Below, in pieces: positions 1-8,928 of a stretch of 64,000 bases of DNA; position 1 is the first letter of the stretch, and each line of letters begins with the position of its first letter. The notes under the pieces are model-generated. The model had not been told where the DNA came from and made no database searches. It saw nothing but the letters and a program-made list of their open reading frames with translations. The translations under genes were made by a program, and so were the position numbers. Origin of the DNA: Sinorhizobium meliloti (lineage in GTDB: Bacteria; Pseudomonadota; Alphaproteobacteria; Rhizobiales; Rhizobiaceae); contig NZ_CP141215.1 of assembly GCF_035610345.1 (NCBI RefSeq), forward strand, positions 214,960 to 278,959. The letters run 5' to 3'.

Positions 1-1080
1 CTGACGTTTCTGGCAGAAACGTTTGACGGAGGCCAGGATGTCGTCTGCGGATTTCGTCCACCTGTAAGGCTTCGGGTTCTGATTATGGCGTTCGATGAAG
101 CTTCGGATGTCGGCTTCGAGCTGCATTGTCGAAGTGTGGACGCCGCGACGGAGCTGCTTGCGGGTCAGTTCCGCAAACCAGCGTTCGACCTGATTGATCC
201 ATGACGCCGAGGTCGGGGTGAAGTGCACGTGGTAGCGCGGCCGTCGCATCAGCCAGTTTTTGACCGATGCAGTTTTGTGGGTCGCATAGTTGTCCATCAC
301 GATATGAACGTCCAAATCGGACGGTACGCTCGCATCGATCTGCTTGAGGAAATCCAGGAATTCGGTGGCACGGTGCCGCTTGTAGCCTTTGCCGATGACA
401 AAGCCGGAGGCGACATCCAGAGCGGCAAACAACGTGGTTGTGCCGTGTCGGACATAGGAATGCGTGCGCCGTTCCGGCACGCCAGGCATCATCGGCAACA
501 CTGGCTGCTCGCGGTCGAGAGCCTGGATTTGGCTCTTCTCGTCCACGCTGAGAACCAGCGCCCGATTGGGAGGTGACAGATAAAGACCGACGATGTCGCG
601 GACCTTATCGACGAACAAAGGATCGCTGGAAAGCTTGAACGTCTCTGTGCGATGCGGCTGCAGGCCGAAAGCGTTCCATATCCGGCGGATGGTCGTGTGC
701 GAAAAGCCTGTGGCCCCTGCCATCGAGCGGATCGACCAATGGGTCGCAACGCTTGGCGTTGAACGCAGCGTGCGCTCGATCACAGCCGCGATCTGATCGT
801 CGTCGATGGTTCGGGGCCGACCAGGGCGAACTTCGTCGAGCAGCCCATCGAGTCGGTCTTTGAGGAAGCGCCGTCGCCATTTGCCAACCGTATGTTCATG
901 CACGCCGAGCTCGTCCGCAACGACCTTGCTCGGAACTCCCTCGCCACAGCGAAGAATGATCCGGCACCGCTCCGACAGGGAGCGTGCAACACGATGCTTG
1001 CGCACCTGTCGCTCCAGATATTCCCGCTCCGCCTCGCTCAAAACCAATGGGGCCGTTGGTCGGCCAGTCGCATCTGCCAT
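1..1080 (-). CDS. IS630-family transposase, copy A (partial)
   Basis: DDE transposase reading from ATG at 1080 off the window edge. It aligns codon for codon with the 362-residue copy B, with an N-terminal helix-turn-helix ([12 protein letters not shown]) and the catalytic core ([22 protein letters not shown]). No frameshift is apparent. The last visible codons differ from copy B (QKR instead of QKV), so the extreme C-terminus may differ. It would cut and rejoin DNA at TA target sites, as known for the family. Confidence 0.85.
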   Translation of the reverse strand, partial: MADATGRPTAPLVLSEAEREYLERQVRKHRVARSLSERCRIILRCGEGVPSKVVADELGVHEHTVGKWRRRFLKDRLDGLLDEVRPGRPRTIDDDQIAAVIERTLRSTPSVATHWSIRSMAGATGFSHTTIRRIWNAFGLQPHRTETFKLSSDPLFVDKVRDIVGLYLSPPNRALVLSVDEKSQIQALDREQPVLPMMPGVPERRTHSYVRHGTTTLFAALDVASGFVIGKGYKRHRATEFLDFLKQIDASVPSDLDVHIVMDNYATHKTASVKNWLMRRPRYHVHFTPTSASWINQVERWFAELTRKQLRRGVHTSTMQLEADIRSFIERHNQNPKPYRWTKSADDILASVKRFCQKRQ

Positions 1081-1143
1081 GCCTCAACCTCCAATGAAGA
1101 GGCCAAGCATACAATGTAGTGAATTTTAGTTCCAGGTGACTAG
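1..1143 (-). mobile_element. IS630-family element, copy A, cut by window edge
   Basis: This segment is nearly identical to the copy at about 1700-2877, offset by 1734 bases, with only scattered substitutions (for example at 69, 752 and 1068). The shared right end reads TAGTTCCAGGTGACTAG and similarity stops at 1143, where copy B stops at 2877. The left end lies outside the window. Confidence 0.85.
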
Positions 1144-1190
1144 TATAGCCGCTCGGACGCTCGGAGAGGCGTTCAGGCAGGAGCCCGACC

Positions 1191-1505
1191 ATGATCAAGA
1201 TGAGCGTCTATTATCCGGCCGATGGCGGCTCGAAGTTCGATCACGATTACTACCGCACCCGCCACATGCCACTGATCAAGGAACGGCTCGGCGATGCCTG
1301 CCTGCGCTACGAGATCGATAAGGGCCTTGCGGGCCGCGAACCTGGAAGCGCGCCGGAGTTCGTTGCGGCGTGCCACGTCTACTCGCCGACCCTGGCGGTA
1401 TTCCAGGAGGCGTTAGGTCCCCACCGCGCGGAGATCGCCGCGGACGTCGCCAACTATACGGACATCGCGCCCATCGTGCAGATCAGCGAAATCGTTGGAG
1501 GGTAG
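1191..1505 (+). CDS. EthD-family protein
   Basis: A 104-residue protein of the EthD family, small dimeric alpha+beta barrel proteins of about 100 residues. The N-terminal strand MIKMSVYYPADGG followed by DYYRTRHMPLIKERLG is the hallmark (the YY..HMP segment). An AGGAG ribosome site precedes the ATG. EthD itself is needed for ethyl tert-butyl ether degradation in Rhodococcus, but most homologues have unknown substrates and nothing here identifies one. It stands alone between two IS630 copies in the same orientation, so it could be passenger cargo of a composite transposon. Confidence 0.8.
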   Translation: MIKMSVYYPADGGSKFDHDYYRTRHMPLIKERLGDACLRYEIDKGLAGREPGSAPEFVAACHVYSPTLAVFQEALGPHRAEIAADVANYTDIAPIVQISEIVGG

Positions 1506-1699
1506 GGGCCTCGGCGTGTCAGGCGTAGCCGTTGAACTTTCCCGGATCGGCTCTGCTGGCGCACCTGATCCATGGTGTGACGTGGCCGGTGCCGAAGCGG
1601 TCGACGTCGGGAACATGTGGTTGCCGTCGAAGCGAAAACTACCTCGCTCTCGTCAAACTCGCTTCAGCCAAAATCTGGATGCACTTTATGCGTCGGTGA

Positions 1700-2877
1700 C
1701 CTATCATCTGAATCCGAAATTCGTGTCATAAGTCCTGGACTTTCTGGCAGAAACGTTTGACGGAGGCCAGGATGTCGTCTGCGGATTTCGTCCACCTGTA
1801 AGGCTTCGAGTTCTGATTATGGCGTTCGATGAAGCTTCGGATGTCGGCTTCGAGCTGCATTGTCGAAGTGTGGACGCCGCGACGGAGCTGCTTGCGGGTC
1901 AGTTCCGCAAACCAGCGTTCGACCTGATTGATCCATGACGCCGAGGTCGGGGTGAAGTGCACGTGGTAGCGCGGCCGTCGCATCAGCCAGTTTTTGACCG
2001 ATGCAGTTTTGTGGGTCGCATAGTTGTCCATCACGATATGAACGTCCAAATCGGACGGTACGCTCGCATCGATCTGCTTGAGGAAATCCAGGAATTCGGT
2101 GGCACGGTGCCGCTTGTAGCCTTTGCCGATGACAAAGCCGGAGGCGACATCCAGAGCGGCAAACAACGTGGTTGTGCCGTGTCGGACATAGGAATGCGTG
2201 CGCCGTTCCGGCACGCCAGGCATCATCGGCAACACTGGCTGCTCGCGGTCGAGAGCCTGGATTTGGCTCTTCTCGTCCACGCTGAGAACCAGCGCCCGAT
2301 TGGGAGGTGACAGATAAAGACCGACGATGTCGCGGACCTTATCGACGAACAAAGGATCGCTGGAAAGCTTGAACGTCTCTGTGCGATGCGGCTGCAGGCC
2401 GAAAGCGTTCCATATCCGGCGGATGGTCGTGTGCGAAAAGCCTGTGGCCCCTGCCATCGAGCGGATCGACCAATGGGTCGCATCGCTTGGCGTTGAACGC
2501 AGCGTGCGCTCGATCACAGCCGCGATCTGATCGTCGTCGATGGTTCGGGGCCGACCAGGGCGAACTTCGTCGAGCAGCCCATCGAGTCGGTCTTTGAGGA
2601 AGCGCCGTCGCCATTTGCCAACCGTATGTTCATGCACGCCGAGCTCGTCCGCAACGACCTTGCTCGGAACTCCCTCGCCACAGCGAAGAATGATCCGGCA
2701 CCGCTCCGACAGGGAGCGTGCAACACGATGCTTGCGCACCTGTCGCTCCAGATATTCCCGCTCCGCCTCGCTCAAAACCAATGGGGCCGTTGGTCGGCCA
2801 GTCGCATTTGCCATGCCTCAACCTCCAATGAAGAGGCCAAGCATACAATGTAGTGAATTTTAGTTCCAGGTGACTAG
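1700..2877 (-). mobile_element. IS630-family element, copy B
   Basis: Complete second copy. The right end is shared exactly with copy A (to 2877). The left end is uncertain: a loosely matching inverted sequence (GTGACCT ... AAATTC) lies at 1695-1722, just outside the transposase stop codon. IS630-group elements insert at TA. Confidence 0.75.
1726..2814 (-). CDS. IS630-family transposase, copy B
   Basis: Full-length transposase of 362 residues. Residues about 20-75 form helix-turn-helix regions ([32 protein letters not shown]). The DDE domain starts near residue 170 with [14 protein letters not shown], followed by [13 protein letters not shown] and [21 protein letters not shown], giving the Asp, Asp and Glu ligands. 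Length is normal for the family. The start is the ATG next to the element's right end, followed by a basic N-terminus. It appears intact. Confidence 0.92.
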   Translation of the reverse strand: MANATGRPTAPLVLSEAEREYLERQVRKHRVARSLSERCRIILRCGEGVPSKVVADELGVHEHTVGKWRRRFLKDRLDGLLDEVRPGRPRTIDDDQIAAVIERTLRSTPSDATHWSIRSMAGATGFSHTTIRRIWNAFGLQPHRTETFKLSSDPLFVDKVRDIVGLYLSPPNRALVLSVDEKSQIQALDREQPVLPMMPGVPERRTHSYVRHGTTTLFAALDVASGFVIGKGYKRHRATEFLDFLKQIDASVPSDLDVHIVMDNYATHKTASVKNWLMRRPRYHVHFTPTSASWINQVERWFAELTRKQLRRGVHTSTMQLEADIRSFIERHNQNSKPYRWTKSADDILASVKRFCQKVQDL

Positions 2878-3481
2878 CCTAACGCGCAGCGTCCGCTGAC
2901 GGCTCGATCCCGGCTCAGAGAGAAGAATACAACTTACGGGAACTCTCGGGCCTGGCGGAGAGAGCGCTACCGGGTGCGTTCCGACGCTCATTGTGGAGAC
3001 GATCACAACCGGCAAAAAGAGCTTGCTGCCTTTTCTAGTAGGCACTTGGAGCCGGATTCGGCGAATTGCGGTCCTGAGCGGCAGGAGGGCGCTAGAATTG
3101 TTGAGAACACCGGTGCGGCCATACAAGGACTCGTAACGGATATCGGTTTGGCCGTCCGGCGGCTGGATAGTTTCCGGGTCTCGCACGCGAGCTAGACACG
3201 CAGATTTCGTTGTTTATATCGGCGCGGACACCCGCTTGGCCGTCAAAAGGCGTTCCGGACGTGTTATGCTGGTAGTTCGTAGTAACCTAGTTGGTGACTG
3301 CAATCTCTCAACTCCTGAACCAGCGGGCGGCTCGCATTGACGGCCAGCCAAGGACGGATAGACGGCGGTCACCGGCAACTATTCGCGTTGCGATAGCGTT
3401 GCATTAGCGTTGCACAAGCGCTGCCGAAGCTTTGGCCGGCTGACGCTGTCTTCCACAGAGGTGATACGGACGGAGGTGAGC
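2878..3481. other. Intergenic region, no gene recognised
   Basis: Between the IS630 right end and the DUF2254 gene. Open frames here are short and resemble no known protein. A short reiterated GCGTTGCA motif occurs at 3390-3416. A good ribosome site, GGAGGTGAG, sits at the downstream end and belongs to the gene starting at 3482. Confidence 0.5.
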
Positions 3482-4774
3482 ATGCCGCGTTGGCAATGGT
3501 TGATGGCGCAGCTGACGCGGCGGCTCTGGGTGCGCGCCACACTAATCGGCGCGCTGGGAGTGCTGGCGGCGATCCTCGCGGCGGTGGTCGATCGCTATAT
3601 CCCCTTGGGGATGCCCGGGAGGATTGGCGCCGATGCCGTCGACAGCATTCTCACTATTATGGCTTCCAGCATGCTCGCTGTGACAACTTTCTCGCTCAAC
3701 ATTATGGTCTCCGCCTACGGATCGGCCACCAGCAACGTCACCCCGCGTGCCACCAAGCTGCTTATCGAAGACCGCCTGACGCAGACGGTGCTCTCGACCT
3801 TCATCGGTTCCTTTCTGTTTAGCATCGTCGGCTTGGTCGTGCTCAAAACGGGCGCCTATGGCGAGCGCGGGCGTGTCGTTCTGTTCGTCTTCACGATCGT
3901 GGTCATCACCCTCGTGGTCGTGTCGTTGCTGCGTTGGATCGACCATCTGACCCGCCTCGGCCGGGTCGGTGAAACGACCGTACGGGTGGAGGAGGCGGCG
4001 CGGAAGGCCATCGAGATGCGGCTAGCGGAGCCCTATCTCGGCGGAACGGCCTTGTCAGAACGGGTGAGCAGCATCCCGGAAACGATCGTCGCGGTAACCG
4101 GAGACGTAATCGGTTATGTTCAGAACGTCGATATGCCTGCGCTGTCGCGGCTCTGCGACAAGCATAACACTCGGATATTCCTCAACGTTATCCCCGGAAC
4201 GTTCGTCTACGCCGACACGCCGATCGCCTGCATTGGAGCAAGTGATGGGGATACTGACCTGGACGCGCTCCGCAAGGCAGTGAGTGCGGCTTTCTCGATC
4301 GGCGACGAAAGGTCATTTGATCAAGACCCGCGTTTCGGCCTCGCGGTAATGAGCGAGATCGCCTGTCGAGCCCTGTCCCCAGCAGTCAATGATCCAGGCA
4401 CCGCGATCGACGTCATTGGCCGCTCAACCCGGCTACTAAGTATCTGGGCGCACGGACGGCGCAATGGATCGTATCAGGAGGAACCGAAGCATCCAAATGT
4501 CCATGTGCCACCGCTCGCTACTGCGGACCTGTTCGAGGACGCATTCATGGCCGTGGCGCGCGACGGCGCAGGCCTGATCGAGGTGCAACTCCGGATCCAA
4601 AAGGCACTCCTGGCTCTCGCCCGCATGGGTGACGGTGACTTCAAATCTGCCGCCCTGCGCCAATCGCGCATCGCCTTTGATCGCGCGGCCTCCTCTCTCC
4701 CGTTAGAGGCAGATAGGGCTCGCCTGCACGAGCTGGTTGTCGACTTTGGTGCAGCAGCGGAATATAGGCAGTGA
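3482..4774 (+). CDS. DUF2254 family membrane protein
   Basis: A predicted inner-membrane protein of 430 residues matching DUF2254. Four hydrophobic segments lie in the first 170 residues (LIGALGVLAAILAAVV, ILTIMASSMLAVTTFSLNIM, TFIGSFLFSIVGLVVL, VVLFVFTIVVITLVVVSLL), followed by a long cytoplasmic part with the family signature ...CRALSPAVNDPGTAIDV. The ATG at 3482 is chosen over the upstream in-frame ATG at 3410 because GGAGGTGAG stands just before it and the added 24 residues look non-coding. Function is unknown in the family. Confidence 0.88.
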   Translation: MPRWQWLMAQLTRRLWVRATLIGALGVLAAILAAVVDRYIPLGMPGRIGADAVDSILTIMASSMLAVTTFSLNIMVSAYGSATSNVTPRATKLLIEDRLTQTVLSTFIGSFLFSIVGLVVLKTGAYGERGRVVLFVFTIVVITLVVVSLLRWIDHLTRLGRVGETTVRVEEAARKAIEMRLAEPYLGGTALSERVSSIPETIVAVTGDVIGYVQNVDMPALSRLCDKHNTRIFLNVIPGTFVYADTPIACIGASDGDTDLDALRKAVSAAFSIGDERSFDQDPRFGLAVMSEIACRALSPAVNDPGTAIDVIGRSTRLLSIWAHGRRNGSYQEEPKHPNVHVPPLATADLFEDAFMAVARDGAGLIEVQLRIQKALLALARMGDGDFKSAALRQSRIAFDRAASSLPLEADRARLHELVVDFGAAAEYRQ

Positions 4775-4799
4775 AATCCGGTCTGGGAGTAGCAACAAT

Positions 4800-5780
4800 C
4801 TATTCAGAGGTGTCTCCGGTGACGGCGATGCCGATTTTCCGCCCCTCGCCATTGGCGAACATCGCGAAGCCGATTTGTGTCGCATCAGAGCTTAAAAGTG
4901 TCCCCCCATTCTGTGGATCCTGGAGCCACTGATCGACGAAGTAGCGAATGTCGGCAGCGGTAGGTTTCGCGCCACAACCTCCGCATCCGCCCGCTACAAC
5001 TTCAATCTTCTTCCACTGGGTTTCAGAATCTTCTGGTAAAAGGTCGTAAAGTCTGTCGGGCTGCTTCATAATTCTTTCCTCGGACTCGCCCTTCGGCACG
5101 AGACGCTGAGCGACTGCATTGAGCGCGCCGCTTGCCTTCACGGGAGCGAGACCCTCCCGTCGGCGCTCCCGGTTTATCATTCGCGCGGCAACGTCCACCT
5201 GCTCGGGCGGGGAGAGCTCTGCAGCTTCTTCGTCGGGCTGTAGGGCGACGGGAACACCCGGGCCGGCAAAGGTTTGCACGGCAAACTCCCTGCCGCTCTC
5301 CCCGATTATGCCGAATCCGAAGCTTTCCAGCCCGTTGGCCAGAATGTTCTGGCGATGGCCGGGACTGTTCATCCATCCTTGCTGAAGTTCAGCAACGCGT
5401 GAGGCGCTTGGTACGGCAGGACAGCCGGTGCAGCGCGCGATGTTCTCTGCCACCTTTTTCCAGCGGCTCCCGCCGCGATCGCGGTAGCGGTCGCTGATAG
5501 TCTCGCCTTCGGGAGACGTGTGGGAATAATAGTTGCGCCGGAGCATGTCTTCCGCGTGCGCCTGTGCAGCCGAATTGAGTATCTCAGTCGATTGCAAGGG
5601 GTTGAGGCCGTGCTGTTTGCGAGCAGCGTTTACAAGAGAGAGCGCCTGAGCCCGCAACTCCGCTAGTCGTCCTGACTCCGCGGCCACTGCGGGTTGGCCC
5701 AACAAGAAGGGTACTATAACACTGGCGACGGTCAGGCTGTGGCCGGCGCGTAGGAACGAAGAGATGAGCCCAATTGTCAC
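4800..5780 (-). CDS. Secreted CAP-domain (SCP/PR-1-like) protein
   Basis: A 326-residue exported protein. A signal peptide (about residues 1-33, ending AVAA) is followed by a CAP domain at about 40-170: LVNAARKQHGLNPL, then AQAHAEDMLRRNYYSHTSPEG with the conserved His, Glu and His, then VAENIA and GWMNSPGHRQNIL. The C-terminal half (LINRERRREGLAPVKASG...) resembles a second, degenerate CAP-like repeat and carries a Cys-rich GGCGGCG stretch. The GTG start at 5780 follows an AGGAGG site. Bacterial CAP proteins have varied or unknown roles; it probably acts in the periplasm or outside the cell. Confidence 0.85.
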   Translation of the reverse strand: MTIGLISSFLRAGHSLTVASVIVPFLLGQPAVAAESGRLAELRAQALSLVNAARKQHGLNPLQSTEILNSAAQAHAEDMLRRNYYSHTSPEGETISDRYRDRGGSRWKKVAENIARCTGCPAVPSASRVAELQQGWMNSPGHRQNILANGLESFGFGIIGESGREFAVQTFAGPGVPVALQPDEEAAELSPPEQVDVAARMINRERRREGLAPVKASGALNAVAQRLVPKGESEERIMKQPDRLYDLLPEDSETQWKKIEVVAGGCGGCGAKPTAADIRYFVDQWLQDPQNGGTLLSSDATQIGFAMFANGEGRKIGIAVTGDTSE

Positions 5781-5886
5781 GGATACATCCTCCTAATCCA
5801 AGTTCTCGCTCGATTGCTGCCGACCTCGCACGCTGAAGAGGAGTGCCCTTCAGAGGCACTCCCCGCAAATTCGATGGGTTCCACTA

Positions 5887-6735
5887 TCATTGAGCGGTGT
5901 TGGGAGCAGGCTGGGTGCTTGATGTGGTGCCCTGGTCTGTCGCGCCCTTACGCTGCATCTTTCCGTACTCGAACACCTGCACGACAGTCACTTCATCGGG
6001 TCCGTAAGGAATATCATAGCGTGCGGGATCTCTTGTCCAAGCCGCCGCGCCTGTATACGGAAAAGCGTAGTAACCTCGACCACTTGCGCCCCTGACGTCG
6101 GAAACGACCGCGGCAAGCTTGCCATCATTCACGATGAGGTCGTTCACATAACCATAGCGCTGGTTATTGTTGAGGTATGCGCCGTCTCCCATTATATCCG
6201 TGGCTTTGAACAGACCGGAACCTGCGGCAGTGTCCTCCTCGACCGTCGCAACCTGCCCGGTCTCACTTTTTCGGATGGTCCCGCGATCACCGGCGGCGGC
6301 GGCGTAATCGTCGGCGGTTTCCTCGGTGACGGGTACGGTGATCCGGGCAGCGTCTTGCGAGAGTTCCACCTCACTCCAGGGAATGCTGACGTGAGTGTCA
6401 CCAATGTCCCAAAGACCGCCAACCTCGGCTATCAAAGCCACAACATCGCCTTGCTCGTTGAAGATGATGTTTTCGACGTCGCCGATCTCCTCACCGTCGC
6501 GGCCCACGACCGCGGCCTCATCGAAGACCTGATCGACGCTCCAACCGGAGGCGTAGAGTGGGTCATAGCGCCACTCGGACAAGACGATAGTCTTGCTCGG
6601 ATCGGTTTGGGTCTGTGGCGCAGTCTGGTTTTGCGGCTGGGTCTGGTCCGCTTGATTGGGTTGCGTTTGGTCCTGCGCGAACGCAGGGGCTATAAGCACG
6701 GCCATCAGGCCGGCGCTGTAAACTAGCGCTTTCAA
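5887..6735 (-). CDS. Exported PRC-barrel domain protein, TTG start
   Basis: A 282-residue periplasmic protein. From the TTG at 6735 it begins MKALVYSAGLMAVLIAPAFA, a textbook signal peptide, and GGGAGG lies 6 bases upstream; the longer ATG reading (to 6855) would bury this signal. A Gln/Thr-rich linker (about 22-50) is followed by a PRC-barrel (about 70-135: VVGRDGEEIGDVENIIFNEQGDVVALIAEV) and a second barrel-like region (about 185-240: NQRYGYVNDLIVNDGKLAAVVSDV). PRC-barrels are small beta domains found in RimM and photosynthetic reaction centres. In rhizobia such exported proteins are often stress-induced, and a stress-type promoter lies upstream. Confidence 0.85.
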   Translation of the reverse strand: MKALVYSAGLMAVLIAPAFAQDQTQPNQADQTQPQNQTAPQTQTDPSKTIVLSEWRYDPLYASGWSVDQVFDEAAVVGRDGEEIGDVENIIFNEQGDVVALIAEVGGLWDIGDTHVSIPWSEVELSQDAARITVPVTEETADDYAAAAGDRGTIRKSETGQVATVEEDTAAGSGLFKATDIMGDGAYLNNNQRYGYVNDLIVNDGKLAAVVSDVRGASGRGYYAFPYTGAAAWTRDPARYDIPYGPDEVTVVQVFEYGKMQRKGATDQGTTSSTQPAPNTAQ

Positions 6736-6801
6736 GGTACACCTCCCTAGTTTTTGAGTTGGCTTTCGCATGAGCGGCGTCCGGGCCACCCATAGCCGCC
6801 G

Positions 6802-6826
6802 AACCGCAGTGTCACAGGGATGTTCC
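6802..6826 (-). promoter_or_regulatory. RpoE2/EcfG-type stress promoter for the PRC-barrel gene
   Basis: On the minus strand GGAAC (6826-6822) is followed after 16 bases by GGTT (6805-6802), fitting the rhizobial consensus GGAAC-N18/19-TT. It lies 67 bases upstream of the TTG start of the PRC-barrel gene. Confidence 0.5.
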
Positions 6827-7162
6827 GAGTATGAACAAGATTTAATGTTTCTCAATGAGCTGCATCTTGCAGCATCAAACGAAGAACGCGGCCAATTCAG
6901 CGAACTCGCATCCGACTACAGAGAAGGAGAGCTTATCATTCCACAGGACAGATCAGACAGCAGGAACAAGCAGTTCTACTTCGGCTTATCAAGTACCTGT
7001 GCCTTCAGCAGGATCTACTCTGCTTCCTCAATCACAGAGATGACAAGACAAATTTATACTTTAAGATGCATTAAGGTGGAGCGACCGCAACCTGCAGCCG
7101 GTTGCGGCGTCTGCATGCTCGGGCCAACCTAATTAATCTTATCCGAAAGAGGAGTTGGAACG

Positions 7163-7363
7163 ATGCAGCAAGCTACCAACGACCGTTCTCATCCGATTTC
7201 TCCAGAGGAGCTGAACGATCTGCAGGTGCTTTTGCGCAGAGTTTTGAATGAGAGAAATCTCGCGATGGAGAGCGCCGAAGCGGAAGACATAGCAGCGACA
7301 CTCATTGAGCTCTATCAGGGAGGTGTACGGGATCTTTCTGCCCTCCGGGCGCTCGTAGGCTAA
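7163..7363 (+). CDS. Small conserved hypothetical protein
   Basis: A 66-residue acidic, helical protein (ISPEELNDLQVLLRRVLNERNL... DIAATLIELYQGGVRDLSALRALVG). AGAGGAG ribosome site 9 bases before the ATG. No domain recognised. It sits among stress-type genes. A possible GGAAC-N18-TT site lies about 180 bases upstream (6963-6987), but it is weak as evidence on its own. Confidence 0.6.
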   Translation: MQQATNDRSHPISPEELNDLQVLLRRVLNERNLAMESAEAEDIAATLIELYQGGVRDLSALRALVG

Positions 7364-7479
7364 AGCAGATCCACGGGTGATGCCCGTCAGCCCTGTCTCA
7401 TGACGCTCCGGACGGAACTGGACAGCGCCCTAAAACATCATTCGCATGCTACTTCGACCAGCATCTTACGGGAGAGGCA

Positions 7480-7797
7480 ATGAAGCAGGTAAAAAACCGT
7501 CGCAAGCAGGAGGCGAGCCTTGCTGAGACGACTGGCAGCAAGACACGTCACGAGCGCCCGATGGGGCGCCCGGACACCGGCGATTTGACCGATCCGACGG
7601 AGGTTTGGAGGGATGCCGAAACCACGCCGCAAGGTGAACCGCGCCGAGGTCAAACCAAGGCGCTCGGACAACGTGTGGCGGACGCCGGTGATCTCAAGGG
7701 AGGTGAACCCAGCCCGTACGACATTGAAGTTCAGGCGGACAGCATCGCCAATCGAACGCAGCGCGATAAAGGATCAACAAAGAAGACTAAAAAATAG
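7480..7797 (+). CDS. Small hydrophilic hypothetical protein
   Basis: A 105-residue, very hydrophilic, low-complexity protein rich in Arg, Lys, Asp and Gly with no hydrophobic core (MKQVKNRRKQEASLAETTGS...KKTKK). A GAGAGG ribosome site precedes the ATG. It is probably intrinsically disordered and ends 51 bases before the next PRC-barrel gene, so the two may be co-transcribed. Function unknown. Composition recalls the 53-residue ORF at 15558-15719. Confidence 0.5.
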   Translation: MKQVKNRRKQEASLAETTGSKTRHERPMGRPDTGDLTDPTEVWRDAETTPQGEPRRGQTKALGQRVADAGDLKGGEPSPYDIEVQADSIANRTQRDKGSTKKTKK

Positions 7798-7848
7798 CTC
7801 GTTGCGTAGCGTGGAATTGTGCTGCCGCACCTCAGGAGGAGCGAGAAA

Positions 7849-8520
7849 ATGCTTTGGAGTGCATCTGGAGTGAAGGGCTGCAGCATCGATGCCAGCGGCG
7901 GGTCCATCGGCACTGTAAGCGATCTCCTGTTCGACGACCAAACGTGGTCCCTTCGGTGGATTGTAGTCAGCATGGGGCTGCTCTCAGGGCGCCAGGTACT
8001 CATGCCGCCTTCCGCAGTGGTTTCGGTGGACTCCGTCGGTCGCTCGCTCGCCGCCGACGTGACCCGTGAGCAGGTCGAGGATAGTGCTGAGCTGGATGTC
8101 GACGCGCCCGTTTCGCGTCGACACGAGCGCAGTCTTTCCGGCCACGGATGGAAGCCGTATCGGTCTCACGGGCGGCCTGATGAAAGTGATCCACATTTGC
8201 GTTCGATCAGCGAAGTCACAGGCTATTATGTGCACGCCCGTGATGGCTATATCGGCCACATCGAAGACTTCGTCGTCGACACCGATGCGTGGGCTTTCCG
8301 GTATTTGGTTGTCGACACCGTCAATTGGTGGCCGGGAAAGCAGGCGTTGGTCTCACCGGCCGCATTTTCTGAAATCAACTGGGAAGCGAAAACGGTGAAC
8401 GCCGATCTGACGCGAGATCAGATACAGGGTGCCCCGGAGTACTATCCCGGCCAACTCATTGATCGAGCCTACGAGGCGCTCTATCACGATTATTACGGCT
8501 ATCCCTATTACTGGCAGTGA
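7849..8520 (+). CDS. Cytoplasmic protein with two PRC-barrel repeats
   Basis: A 223-residue protein without a signal peptide. Two PRC-barrel repeats are visible: residues about 4-75 (MLWSASGVKGCSIDASGGSIGTVSDLLFDDQTWSLRWIVV) and about 115-185 (ITGYYVHARDG-type strand, YIGHIEDFVVDTDAWAFRYLVVDTVNWWPGKQALVSP). The tail is Tyr-rich (YHDYYGYPYYWQ). The ATG at 7849 is preferred to the one at 7819 because AGGAGGAGCG lies directly before it. Role unknown. Confidence 0.85.
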   Translation: MLWSASGVKGCSIDASGGSIGTVSDLLFDDQTWSLRWIVVSMGLLSGRQVLMPPSAVVSVDSVGRSLAADVTREQVEDSAELDVDAPVSRRHERSLSGHGWKPYRSHGRPDESDPHLRSISEVTGYYVHARDGYIGHIEDFVVDTDAWAFRYLVVDTVNWWPGKQALVSPAAFSEINWEAKTVNADLTRDQIQGAPEYYPGQLIDRAYEALYHDYYGYPYYWQ

Positions 8521-8541
8521 GTGCGCTCGCAGGAGGAACTC

Positions 8542-8835
8542 GTGAGGTACGGCGCTGCAGAGCCGCCGGGGGTGGTGCTTTCTCTGCCGCTACCCAGTCC
8601 TGGGCAAACGCCCATCGGGGAAGCCTCATGGGAGCACGCCGAGGTAAACAGTCAGGGGGCTGAGGGGCGATTGAAACAGCTCCGCCTCTCAAATTCGTTG
8701 GAACAATGCGTTCTGAGGAAGGTTCGAGGGTCGCTGTTGCGCACTGGGCGGCTGATCGCTCGCGTGACAAGTGGAGACAGCGATACCCGTTGGGCGGACC
8801 GAATAGCAAAAAGGTGTACGCTTCCCGACATTTGA
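8542..8835 (+). CDS. Doubtful small ORF
   Basis: A GTG start at 8542 follows a strong AGGAGG, giving 97 residues (MRYGAAEPPGVVLSLPLPSP...). The protein resembles nothing known, and the 3' half overlaps a likely stress promoter at 8700-8724 for the catalase gene. It may be non-coding leader sequence. Confidence 0.2.
   Translation: MRYGAAEPPGVVLSLPLPSPGQTPIGEASWEHAEVNSQGAEGRLKQLRLSNSLEQCVLRKVRGSLLRTGRLIARVTSGDSDTRWADRIAKRCTLPDI
8700..8724 (+). promoter_or_regulatory. RpoE2/EcfG-type stress promoter for the Mn-catalase operon
   Basis: GGAAC at 8700-8704, 16 bases, then GGTT at 8721-8724. It lies 205 bases upstream of the catalase ATG with no other convincing gene between. Confidence 0.5.
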
Positions 8836-8928
8836 GCCGCGTCTCCGCGAAGCAGCGCACAGCTGTTCATATCACGTTTCGGCGAGGGACCCGTCGAAGA
8901 GAAGCACGAACCTGCAAAGGACAGAACA

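Noticed and set aside
223..1198. Plus-strand and other-frame ORFs across IS630 copy A (and the same set at 1957-2863)
   Set aside because: They repeat identically in both IS copies and lie opposite the transposase; shadows of one gene.
2860..3186. 108-codon minus-strand ORF after IS630
   Set aside because: No ribosome site, no recognisable family, starts inside the IS end.
5119..5497. Plus-strand ORFs inside the CAP gene
   Set aside because: Antisense to a clear secreted-protein gene; high-GC shadow frames.
6770..7132. 120-codon plus-strand ORF
   Set aside because: Spans the PRC-barrel promoter, lacks a ribosome site and looks non-coding.
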